From contig JAWWBX010000015.1 in assembly GCA_033720735.1 (NCBI GenBank), positions 1-29,897 of the forward strand: a stretch of 29,897 bases of DNA, in the 5' to 3' direction. Source of the DNA: B8-G4 sp033720735 (GTDB taxonomy: Bacteria; Bacteroidota; Bacteroidia; Chitinophagales; Saprospiraceae). A program made the translations under genes and the position numbers. Below the pieces are notes generated by a model that did no database searches, had not been told where the DNA came from, and worked only from the letters and a program-made list of their open reading frames with translations. Positions 8,039-15,338 of this stretch are shown here, one piece after another (the first letter of the stretch is position 1; every line of letters starts with the position of its first letter).

Positions 8039-10063
8039 ATGAAACAAGTTTTACTGACCTGCGCGTGTCTGCTCACAGCCGGCGTGGCATTGGCCCAGCC
8101 CGCCAAGGAAGTGCCGGTCTATATGCGCCTCGAAGTGGCCGAGGAGCACCTGGCGATGAACAGCTTTTACCGGGCCCTTGAGCAATATGAGGAAGCCTAC
8201 AAGGAAGAACGGTCCGATGAACTGGCATACAAGATCGCGCAGCTCCATTTTCAACTGCGGGATTACCGGCGGGCCGAGCGTTGGTTGCGACGGGTCGTTG
8301 AAAAGGACAAGACCGGCCGTTGGCCCGATGCCGTCCTCAACTATGCGCGCGTACTGAAATACAACGGGAATTATGAGGAAGCGATCGAGGCTTACAACAT
8401 CTACGCCAACATGGTCAGTGACGACGACCTGCTCGCCGTTGCCGACAATGAAGTGGCCGGACTGCAAATGGCGGTCAAGGCCGAGGCCCCGATCGAACTG
8501 GTGATCGACAATATGGGCCGCAAGGTCAATTCGCGCTACACCGAGTTTGCCCCGGTGATGCACCCGGACGGAGAGCTGTACCTGGCCGCCCTGCCGAGCT
8601 CTGACCTGGTGGTCCTGGATGGCACGGCCGAGGAAAAATTTGCCAAGATCTACAAGTCCGGACTGGACAGGAACGGCGAATGGGAGAAGCCCAAAGCACT
8701 GCCTGGCAAGATCAACCGTGAGGGGTTTCACACCGGCAACCCACGGTTTTCCGACGACGGGCAGCGGATGTACTTCACCCGGGCACTGACCGACGTCGAT
8801 AAGCTGATTGAGAGCCGTATCTATGTCAGCTCGGTCGGGCGATCGTCCTGGGGGGCAGCAGAAGAAGTCCCGAATGTCAACGGCGATTATATCGCGACAC
8901 ATCCCACAGTCGGATCGCTCCTCGGCAATGAAGTGCTCATTTTCTCTTCCGATATGCCGGGCGGTATGGGCGGATTTGACCTGTACTACAGCATCCGCCG
9001 CGCGGATGGAGACTACAGCCCTCCTGTCAACATGGGCGAAAAGATCAATACTGCGGGAGATGAGCAAACGCCGTACTTCCGTGCCAACGAGTTGTATTTC
9101 AGCTCAACGGGGCATCCGGGGTTTGGGGGCTTCGACATCTTTGTGAGTGAGTGGGACGGGAGTTCCTGGTCTGATCCGGAAAATCTCGGTGCAGGCTACA
9201 ACACCGGATTTGATGATCTGTATTTCACTGCCAACAAGGAAGGAACACGCGGATTCATCGTGTCCAACCGGCCATCTGATGAAACACGGTCGGTCAAGAG
9301 CAAAACGTGTTGTGACGACATCTACACGTTCGAGATCCGCGATGTGATCATCGACCTGCTTACCGTGGTGTTCGATCAGGAAACACGTGAACCCCTGCTT
9401 GATGCCCGGGTCACGAAGTTTGAAGTGGTCAACAATCGTCCGGGCGAGGCGGAATCCAAGCAACTGCCGGAGAGCAACGCCTTCCGCTTTCTGCTCGATA
9501 TGGACAAGAGCTACAAAGTCACTGTGGAGCGCGAAGGTTACTTCCCACAGGACTTCACCTTCAACACGGTGGGGATGCTGGAAGGCACCAAACGTGAAGA
9601 CGTCTACCTCGAGCGCGCGCCATCGGACGAACCGGAGACGCGCGTGATCACGATCAACGAGCCGATCCGTCTCAACAACATTTACTACGACTTCGATGAC
9701 GACAAGATCCTGCCGGATGCAGAGCAGGACCTGCAGGTATTGCTCGACCTGATGGACGAGTATCCCGACATGGTGATCGAGCTGTCCTCACACACTGATG
9801 CACAGGGTCCGGACCGCTACAACGAGCGCCTCTCGCAACGCCGTGCCCAGAGCGCAGTCGACTGGCTGATCAGCAACGGGATTGATCCTGACCGCCTGCG
9901 TGCTGTGGGCTATGGTGAGTCGCAGATCCTCAATCGCTGTGTGAATGGCGTGCGCTGTACCGACGACGAACACCGCTTCAACCGGCGCACTGAATTCAAG
10001 ATCATCGCTGGTCCCACTTCCATCGAGATCAGCAAGGAGATCCTGGACGAAAAAAAAAATTAG
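8039..10063 (+). CDS. PorE-like OmpA family protein (TPR, beta-propeller, CRD, OmpA)
   Basis: A 674-residue exported protein with the domain order known from the type IX protein PorE. It has a signal peptide (1-20, GVALAQ), TPR-like helices (30-150), PD40/WD40-like propeller blades (about 165-430, e.g. PRFSDDGQRMYFT and ELYFSSTGHPGFGGFDIF), a carboxypeptidase-regulatory-like beta domain (435-525) and a C-terminal OmpA domain (540-657). The OmpA domain carries the peptidoglycan-binding pattern SSHTDAQG...YNERLSQRRA; D587 and R602 are the likely diaminopimelate contacts. PorE is thought to tie the type IX outer-membrane machinery to the cell wall through PorP. I chose the ATG at 8039 because it begins the signal peptide; the frame is open further upstream but overlaps porP. 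The end is odd: the stop at 10061-10063 follows ten A's, and a DUF1573 domain continues in the -1 frame without a start codon (separate entries). Confidence 0.9.
   Translation: MKQVLLTCACLLTAGVALAQPAKEVPVYMRLEVAEEHLAMNSFYRALEQYEEAYKEERSDELAYKIAQLHFQLRDYRRAERWLRRVVEKDKTGRWPDAVLNYARVLKYNGNYEEAIEAYNIYANMVSDDDLLAVADNEVAGLQMAVKAEAPIELVIDNMGRKVNSRYTEFAPVMHPDGELYLAALPSSDLVVLDGTAEEKFAKIYKSGLDRNGEWEKPKALPGKINREGFHTGNPRFSDDGQRMYFTRALTDVDKLIESRIYVSSVGRSSWGAAEEVPNVNGDYIATHPTVGSLLGNEVLIFSSDMPGGMGGFDLYYSIRRADGDYSPPVNMGEKINTAGDEQTPYFRANELYFSSTGHPGFGGFDIFVSEWDGSSWSDPENLGAGYNTGFDDLYFTANKEGTRGFIVSNRPSDETRSVKSKTCCDDIYTFEIRDVIIDLLTVVFDQETREPLLDARVTKFEVVNNRPGEAESKQLPESNAFRFLLDMDKSYKVTVEREGYFPQDFTFNTVGMLEGTKREDVYLERAPSDEPETRVITINEPIRLNNIYYDFDDDKILPDAEQDLQVLLDLMDEYPDMVIELSSHTDAQGPDRYNERLSQRRAQSAVDWLISNGIDPDRLRAVGYGESQILNRCVNGVRCTDDEHRFNRRTEFKIIAGPTSIEISKEILDEKKN
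10050..10059 (+). other. A10 homopolymer, candidate frameshift or slippage site
   Basis: Ten consecutive A's occupy the last codons of the PorE-like gene (GAA AAA AAA AAT TAG). Slipping back one base, or adding one A to the transcript, replaces the stop with AAA TTA GGT and continues without a stop through the DUF1573 domain to 10437. The product would be 799 residues. The zero-frame contains A AAA AAA, a known type of -1 slippery sequence. A weak 5-bp stem (10077-10081 with 10092-10096) lies downstream. A one-base assembly error in the homopolymer would look identical. Confidence 0.5.
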
Positions 10064-10140
10064 GTAGCACGGGTGGTGGCGTATCTGCCATCGCCAGGTT
10101 TGCCAGTGCCAGGGTCGAGCTCACCTTCGACCAGACCTTT

Positions 10141-10437
10141 GTGAATTTTGGCAAAGTGCGACGCGGTGAGAAACGAGAGCATACCTTCACTTTTACCAAT
10201 ACCGGAACCGTAGCTGTAGAGATCGACCTGATCTCCTCCTGCGAGTGTACGACAGTAGACTGGAGCGTTGGAAAGAGCTACCAGCCAGGAGAGCGTGGCA
10301 GCTTCCACATTGTGTTCGACAGTGCCGAGAAGGAAGAAAGTGAGACCGTCGACATCGATGTGATCCTCAGGAACACCGATGCTGACGGCAACCCGATCTT
10401 TTACATCCTTCAGTACCAGTTTGAATTGGTGCAGTAG
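10141..10437 (+). CDS. DUF1573 domain, probably the C-terminal part of the preceding OmpA protein
   Basis: The GTG at 10141 gives 98 residues, but the DUF1573 immunoglobulin-like domain begins earlier, at about 10114 (VELTFDQTF before VNFGKVRRG). The frame is open back through 10063 and contains no ATG, GTG or TTG between the upstream stop and 10141. Domain hallmarks are GKVRRGEKREHTFTFTNTG, the paired cysteines of SSCECTTVDW, and the closing FDSAEKEESETVDIDV. DUF1573 proteins are normally exported, yet this reading frame has no signal peptide of its own. Read through the A10 run, the domain becomes the C-terminus of the exported PorE-like protein. Alternatives are a true pseudogene fragment or translation from a non-standard start with loss of the first strand. 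Function is unknown; the fold suggests a protein-contact module. Confidence 0.6.
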   Translation: MNFGKVRRGEKREHTFTFTNTGTVAVEIDLISSCECTTVDWSVGKSYQPGERGSFHIVFDSAEKEESETVDIDVILRNTDADGNPIFYILQYQFELVQ

Positions 10438-10451
10438 ATCAGCCGAGCGTC

Positions 10452-11090
10452 TTACTCCTGGGTCCTGGTCCCGTCCTTCGCCGTCAGGATCCCCGAATGC
10501 GGGTAAACGTAGTTGTAGGCTGGTCCTTCGAGCATGCGCGGATCGTAGTCCAGGTCCAGGAAGCCACAGATCCGTTGCAGGACAGGTTCCGGCTCATTTA
10601 CCAGATCGGAAAACGTGATCTTCAGGGCGACATCCGCAACAGTGTGCAACTCCCGCTCCGAGCGTTGAAATTCCCGCACGGCCTGTCGTGTGCTCATTCC
10701 GGTGCGGCGGGTGATGCTGCGCACGACTTCCTCTTCCGGCCTGGTAATCACAATGATCGACGCATCCAGTCGCAGGTAGTCATCGATCGACATGCGTGAC
10801 GTCGGGAAGACCCGGATCTTGTGGTGCTTGGTCCGCCGGCTCACGTCCAGATTGGCAATGCGGTTGAGGAGATCCCCGAATTTCGATCCGCGGCGGGTCA
10901 TGCGGATCTGCCGCCATGTCAGGAGTTTATTCCCGCTGTAGCGCTTGCCGATGGCTTTGCGGACATCGGTCGTCGTTGACTCGTACAGCATATTAATCTC
11001 CGGATGTCGCCCAAGCATGGCCGCCAGCAGCGAGGTGCCGGATCGCTGACACCCCAAAACAAGTAACAGTCCAGGCTTGATCGCTTCCAT
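10452..11090 (-). CDS. Sulfotransferase family protein
   Basis: A 212-residue cytoplasmic enzyme that probably transfers sulfate from PAPS to a hydroxyl or amine on a glycan or small molecule. LLVLGCQRSGTSLLAAML (about residues 8-25) is the P-loop-like 5'-phosphosulfate-binding motif of sulfotransferases. The strand ASIIVITRPEEEVVRSITRR fits the 3'-phosphate-binding region, including the conserved R and S. The length is at the short end of the family. It is the last gene of a three-gene minus-strand cassette: the glycosyltransferase stop and this ATG are separated by one base, indicating translational coupling. The context suggests sulfation of a surface polysaccharide, but the acceptor cannot be read from sequence. 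It is convergent with the DUF1573 frame, 14 bases away. Confidence 0.85.
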   Translation of the reverse strand: MEAIKPGLLLVLGCQRSGTSLLAAMLGRHPEINMLYESTTTDVRKAIGKRYSGNKLLTWRQIRMTRRGSKFGDLLNRIANLDVSRRTKHHKIRVFPTSRMSIDDYLRLDASIIVITRPEEEVVRSITRRTGMSTRQAVREFQRSERELHTVADVALKITFSDLVNEPEPVLQRICGFLDLDYDPRMLEGPAYNYVYPHSGILTAKDGTRTQE

Positions 11091-11091
11091 C

Positions 11092-12003
11092 TCAGAACAC
11101 TTTGAACAGTCGTTTCACAATTCCGGAGCCCACAAAGGTGGTCAGGTAGTAGGCCAATGTCTTGAGGGCTGGTCCTGATCTGCGAAAATAATATCTGGCT
11201 TTCGACATGTCGCCGACGACGTAGTAGTACCTGGCCATCGTGCCATGAATGCGCCGGTAGGCGATCCGTGTCTCGCGCGGATAGGCCTCGCGATAGCTAT
11301 TGATGATCGCCAGCGAGTACTCCAAATCCTTTTTCCGGTACGACTCATCATACGACAGATTGCGTCCGTGCACATAGCGCTCGTAGAGCGGCCGGCAAAC
11401 TTCGATCGAAGCCTGCTGGTGAAAGAGCCGGGTGATCCAGTCGTAGTCCACCATCCCGTACTTTTCTTCAAACCTGATGTGCTGCAAAGCACTGCTGTAC
11501 ATGATACTTCCGAGAAAGGTGTGCTGGCCATGACGGGACTTGGTCAGTTTGGTCAGGAAAGTGGCATTGTTCTCAAAATACAGGTGTGCTTGTCCGGTGC
11601 AGCGGGTCACCGACCGGGACCCGTCTACCGTGTCAATGATTACATAGCCCGAGGTGACGATCGGCACTTGCTCCAGATAAGGGAGAAGCGTGATGACCTT
11701 GTCAGGCATCCAAACGTCATCATGATCGGAAATACAGATGTAGTCGCCGGTCGCCCGGTCCAGTCCGATGTTGCGCCCCTGGTTGGGTCCTCCGGAGTTG
11801 CTGGTGGTGGTGAGGAACGGGACGGCCATTTCGTCCAGAACGCGGTGGGTATCGTCCGTCGAGCAGTCGTCGACAACGATCAGCTCAAGCTCAAACTGGC
11901 TGCCGGCCCCGTCCTGATTGAGAATGGACCGGAGGGTGCGCTGCAGGTGTTCTGCAGCGTTGAAGGTGGTCAGAATGACCGAGACTTTCTTCAATGCACC
12001 CAT
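11092..12003 (-). CDS. Glycosyltransferase family 2
   Basis: A 303-residue inverting GT-A glycosyltransferase that adds one sugar from a nucleotide-sugar donor to a growing glycan at the inner face of the membrane. Visible motifs are KVSVILTTFNAAEHL at the start, the nucleotide-binding VVDDCSTDDT (residues 43-52), NQGRNIGLDRATGDY and the metal-binding SDHDD (92-96). The C-terminal third is basic and helical, with no obvious membrane span. The ATG at 12003 was chosen over an open extension to 12057 because the extension would overlap the upstream methyltransferase and precedes the conserved fold. It starts 10 bases after the methyltransferase stop and is followed one base later by the sulfotransferase. 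Confidence 0.92.
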   Translation of the reverse strand: MGALKKVSVILTTFNAAEHLQRTLRSILNQDGAGSQFELELIVVDDCSTDDTHRVLDEMAVPFLTTTSNSGGPNQGRNIGLDRATGDYICISDHDDVWMPDKVITLLPYLEQVPIVTSGYVIIDTVDGSRSVTRCTGQAHLYFENNATFLTKLTKSRHGQHTFLGSIMYSSALQHIRFEEKYGMVDYDWITRLFHQQASIEVCRPLYERYVHGRNLSYDESYRKKDLEYSLAIINSYREAYPRETRIAYRRIHGTMARYYYVVGDMSKARYYFRRSGPALKTLAYYLTTFVGSGIVKRLFKVF

Positions 12004-12013
12004 ACGCTCTGCA

Positions 12014-12781
12014 TCAATTGGGTGCCCCGTGTGCCGAGACGGAATTCTTGGAGACAATCACAATACTTTGACCAGTGCGTGCGACACCATGATGCAAGAA
12101 CATGCGTGTTGCCAGCCCGGCTTCCTGGATCATTTGATCGAAAAAAGATCTCGCGTATCGCACACGGTGGAGCGGCCCGCGTGATTTGCCCAGATAGTTG
12201 TCCGGATTCTCCTCGTGATCGGGAACATTCTCCTCGATAAAGGCTGTGAGGTAGATGACCCCGTCGTCGTCCAGGACACGGTGCAACTCCGCCAGGTAGA
12301 ACCGGACATCCTCAGGAATCATGTGCGAAAAGACAGAGTTGAGGAAGGCGAGATCGAATGATGCCGCCGGAAAGGGCAGGGGTTGTAATGAGGCGGCCTG
12401 CGGGTTGTAACGGGCATTGTGCGCAGCCAGGTGAATGAACGTAAAGCGACCCTCGTCATCACTGAGCCACTTGCGGCACCAGGAGACGGAGCGGGCATCG
12501 GTGTCCACACCGACGTAGGATTTGAATGGATAGCCCAGGTGTTGCAGACCGATCGCCAGCCGGCCCTGGCCACAGCCAAAATCCAGCAAACGGGATTGGT
12601 CATGCAGCCCGCAATGATCGCGGAGTTGTTGCACTTGCTCCACGGCCGATTGTACATACCGGTCGTTGTTGCTAAGGTCCTGGTTGGTGCGGAACCGTGG
12701 GAGGTAGAGCCCCTGGTGACGCACTGCGTCGTCTTTACCACCGCCGGTGATCCACTGAGACAGGTGTTTGAACATGCGCAT
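12014..12781 (-). CDS. Class I SAM-dependent methyltransferase
   Basis: A 255-residue Rossmann-fold methyltransferase. Motif I, LLDFGCGQGRLA (residues 65-76), binds SAM. YVGVDTDA contains the acidic residue that contacts the ribose. FDLAFLNSVFSHM and ELHRVLDDDGVIYLT are motifs IV and V/VI. The ATG at 12781 (a second one lies two codons later) is preferred over an open extension to 12895, which lacks conserved sequence. It is the first gene of the cassette with the glycosyltransferase and sulfotransferase, and a role in methylating the same glycan or its precursor is inferred from this. It is divergent from pnuC. The acceptor is unknown. Confidence 0.88.
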   Translation of the reverse strand: MRMFKHLSQWITGGGKDDAVRHQGLYLPRFRTNQDLSNNDRYVQSAVEQVQQLRDHCGLHDQSRLLDFGCGQGRLAIGLQHLGYPFKSYVGVDTDARSVSWCRKWLSDDEGRFTFIHLAAHNARYNPQAASLQPLPFPAASFDLAFLNSVFSHMIPEDVRFYLAELHRVLDDDGVIYLTAFIEENVPDHEENPDNYLGKSRGPLHRVRYARSFFDQMIQEAGLATRMFLHHGVARTGQSIVIVSKNSVSAHGAPN

Positions 12782-12903
12782 GCATCTGAGATTCTGGACT
12801 GCCAATCCGCCAAAGGCCGATTTCGGTGCCGCGAAGATACCGGATTTATTGATCGCCCCGGGTCGCACTCTGCGATACGCTACCTGTCGGCGCAAAAGTG
12901 GAC

Positions 12904-13545
12904 ATGACTCTGCATTTTTGCTGCGTGGAACAACTGATGGTACAAATTGGCGAACTGAGCATGACGCAGCTCGGCGCGCTCGTCACAGGAGTGGTCTATG
13001 TGGTGCTCGCTGCACGCGAACGGCCGGTTTGCTGGGTCTTTGGCATCGTCAGCTGTGCCCTGATCGCATGGGATGATTTTACGGTGTTCAGGTTGTACGC
13101 AGATGGTGTGCTGCAACTTGTGTACGTGGGGCTCGGAGGGGTCGGTTTGTATACCTGGTTGTCCGGAGGGCGTGAGGACCGTCCCGGCACTGGTATTCAT
13201 GTGCGCCCGGCAGGGCAGCATCTCGTCGCAGTCGCGATAGGCTTGCTCCTCGCCGTGCCGGTTGCATGGCTCCTGCGCACGTATACGGATGCCGCATTCG
13301 GATTTCTGGACACCTGGACGACGATCATGTCACTATACGCGACGTGGTTGCTCATTCGCAAAGCCCTGGGAAACTGGATCTTCTGGATCGTCATTGATGC
13401 CATCTACATCTACCTGTTTCTGGCCCGGGGAGGACTCTTGATCAGCCTGCTCTATTTCGTCTATCTGTTGGTGGCGATCTACGGATTCTGGCACTGGCGC
13501 CGGCGCCTGTCAGGACGTGAGATTATTGAGAATATCTCTAAATAG
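12904..13545 (+). CDS. pnuC: PnuC-type nicotinamide riboside transporter
   Basis: A 213-residue inner-membrane protein with about seven hydrophobic helices that matches the PnuC/SWEET-like vitamin transporter family. Characteristic pieces are GVVYVVLAARERPVCWVFGI near the N-terminus, the YADGVLQLVYVGLGGVGLYTW helix pair, TWTTIMSLYATWLLIRKALGNW and the IDAIYIYLFLARGG segment. Family members facilitate uptake of nicotinamide riboside; close relatives move thiamine or riboflavin, and sequence alone does not settle which. No NadR kinase or thiamine riboswitch is visible alongside. The start is uncertain: the ATG at 12904 is used, while a GTG at 12898 and an ATG at 12937 are possible and the latter would give a more typical N-terminus. 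It is divergent from the methyltransferase. Confidence 0.87.
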   Translation: MTLHFCCVEQLMVQIGELSMTQLGALVTGVVYVVLAARERPVCWVFGIVSCALIAWDDFTVFRLYADGVLQLVYVGLGGVGLYTWLSGGREDRPGTGIHVRPAGQHLVAVAIGLLLAVPVAWLLRTYTDAAFGFLDTWTTIMSLYATWLLIRKALGNWIFWIVIDAIYIYLFLARGGLLISLLYFVYLLVAIYGFWHWRRRLSGREIIENISK

Positions 13546-13609
13546 CCAACCTTCTCAACCCCTGCCTGTTTCCCTCTTTGAGACCAGATCAATCCTAAGA
13601 AAGGTTTGA

Positions 13610-13617
13610 TATCTTTG
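13610..13617 (+). promoter_or_regulatory. Candidate -7 element of the nqr operon promoter
   Basis: TATCTTTG, followed by C, is an exact match to the Bacteroidota -7 consensus TAnnTTTG. It lies 45 bases before the preferred GTG start of nqrA. The nearest upstream TTTG (13577-13580) is 29 bases away, longer than the usual spacing of about 19, so the -33 element is missing or degenerate. Transcription would begin near 13624, which argues against the GTG at 13620 as the translation start. Confidence 0.45.
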
Positions 13618-13661
13618 CGGTGATTTTTTCAGGCCTATTGGTTTTAAGAACTCAAGACTCA

Positions 13662-15296
13662 GTGGAAAGAAGAATTTCGCGCATTCCCAGACTCTTCACG
13701 ACCGGTCTCTTTTTACTTCTGTCACCGTCCATTTTCGCCCAGTCATCAGGTGGTTCAAACACGCTGCTCTACGCGCTGATTGTGGTAGGAGCGATCCTGC
13801 TGCTCGGGGTGATCCTGCAAGTCGCAGACAACCTGTTGCGCATTGAAGCCAAGCGCCACAATATGGACACCGATCGCATCGGTTTGTTCCCGTCGCTCGG
13901 ACGCATTTTCAGCAAACCGCTGCCGGAGCATTTGCGGGACAAGGACGTCTATGACCTCAAGAAAGGGTTTGATATCAAACTGGAAGGCGCGGCCCGGCCG
14001 GAAATCGTGCCGGCCCAGGTGACGCGGTTTGCGCTCCAGCCCCCTAACTGGATTGGCATGGCTCCAATCCCCAAGGTCGTGGTGGAACCGGGAGACACGG
14101 TACGGGCGGGAGATCCTATTTTTTATGACAAGACACGTAGCGAGATCCAGTACGTTGCACCGGTAAGTGGCGAGGTCATCGAAGTGAACCGTGGCGCCAA
14201 GCGTTCGATTGCTGAAGTGGTGATCCTGGCCGACCGCCAGATGCAGTACAAGGAGTTTGAGGCACCGGAACTGGGTACGGCCTCGCGGGCGCAGATCGTG
14301 CAATTCCTACTGACATCCGGCGGCTGGACGATGCTGCGCCAACGCCCATATGACATCGTGCCGCCGGTTGACAGCCACCCGGTCAATGTTTTCATCTCAA
14401 CCTTTGATACAGCGCCACTGGCACCTGATCTCAATCTCGTTGTTGAGGGAAGGGACGAGGCCTTCCAGAAAGGACTCGATGTCCTCACCAGATTGACCAC
14501 CGGCAAGGTGCACCTCGGGCTCGATGCGCGCGATGGCAAGCAACCTTCAGACATCTTTGCCAACGCGCGCAATGTCGAGAAACACTGGTTCCGCGGCCCG
14601 CACCCTTGTGGTAATGTCGGGATCCAGATCCACCATGTAGCACCCGTCTCGGCCGGCAAACCGGTATGGGTGCTCGGCGTACAGGAGGTGATCACCCTGG
14701 GGGCCTTGTGGACAGAGCGGCGGTTTAACGCCGAGCGGATCGTTGCCCTGACGGGAGCGCCACTGGACAATCCGGTGTATGTCCGCACTCACATTGGTGC
14801 CAATTTGGGCGATTTGCTCAAAGATCAGGGGGATCTCAAGGGCAACCGGGTCGTCAGCGGAAACGTGCTGGCAGGGGAAAAGAAACCACATGACGGTTTT
14901 CTGAACTATTACGATCAACATGTCTCGGTCATCAAGGAAGGTGACAAGTACGAACTGTTTGGCTGGTTGTTCCCTGTCGAACCGAGGCCGAGTGTGAGCC
15001 GGACCTTCCCGAGCTTCCTGATGCCAGACCTCACGTTTGAAGGAAACACCAATACGCATGGCGAGCGCCGCGCTTTCGTCATAACAGGACAATATGAAAG
15101 CATGCTGCCGATGGACATCTATCCGCAGCATCTCATGAAAGCGATCATGACCCGCAATTTCGAGCGCATGGAAGGATTGGGCATTTATGAGTTGAGCGAA
15201 GAGGACGTCGCCCTTTGTGAATTTGCGTGCACCTCGAAGGTGCCGGTCCAGGCGATCCTGCGGGACGGCCTTGAGGTTATGCGCGAGCAAGGATAA
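13662..15296 (+). CDS. nqrA: Na+-translocating NADH:quinone reductase subunit A, with N-terminal membrane extension
   Basis: Peripheral cytoplasmic subunit of the sodium-pumping NADH:quinone oxidoreductase. The body from about residue 97 (YDLKKGFDIKLEGAA) is a normal NqrA: PVSGEVIEVNRGAKRS is the lipoyl-like domain and GPHPCGNVGIQIHHVAPV (near residue 313) is a family signature. The first 96 residues are extra. They comprise a signal-peptide-like stretch ending SPSIFAQ (about 9-27), a strongly hydrophobic helix TLLYALIVVGAILLLGVILQV (about 34-54) and a basic linker. The topology implied is N-terminus outside with the NqrA body inside, so the subunit would be membrane-tethered. The GTG at 13662 is favoured because it follows the predicted promoter and opens the signal directly; a TTG at 13638 is possible. 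First gene of nqrABCDEF. Confidence 0.92.
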   Translation: MERRISRIPRLFTTGLFLLLSPSIFAQSSGGSNTLLYALIVVGAILLLGVILQVADNLLRIEAKRHNMDTDRIGLFPSLGRIFSKPLPEHLRDKDVYDLKKGFDIKLEGAARPEIVPAQVTRFALQPPNWIGMAPIPKVVVEPGDTVRAGDPIFYDKTRSEIQYVAPVSGEVIEVNRGAKRSIAEVVILADRQMQYKEFEAPELGTASRAQIVQFLLTSGGWTMLRQRPYDIVPPVDSHPVNVFISTFDTAPLAPDLNLVVEGRDEAFQKGLDVLTRLTTGKVHLGLDARDGKQPSDIFANARNVEKHWFRGPHPCGNVGIQIHHVAPVSAGKPVWVLGVQEVITLGALWTERRFNAERIVALTGAPLDNPVYVRTHIGANLGDLLKDQGDLKGNRVVSGNVLAGEKKPHDGFLNYYDQHVSVIKEGDKYELFGWLFPVEPRPSVSRTFPSFLMPDLTFEGNTNTHGERRAFVITGQYESMLPMDIYPQHLMKAIMTRNFERMEGLGIYELSEEDVALCEFACTSKVPVQAILRDGLEVMREQG

Positions 15297-15338
15297 CCAG
15301 GTTAACGAACAAACACACTCGGCAGAGCTGATAGCAAC

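Noticed and set aside
8051..9067. A 338-codon open frame on the minus strand inside the PorE-like gene
   Set aside because: It mirrors the coding strand of a gene with clear domains, has no recognisable motifs, and is what biased codon use produces on the opposite strand.
11245..12240. A 331-codon open frame on the plus strand across the glycosyltransferase and methyltransferase genes
   Set aside because: It lies opposite two genes with intact catalytic motifs, spans their junction and shows no family resemblance.
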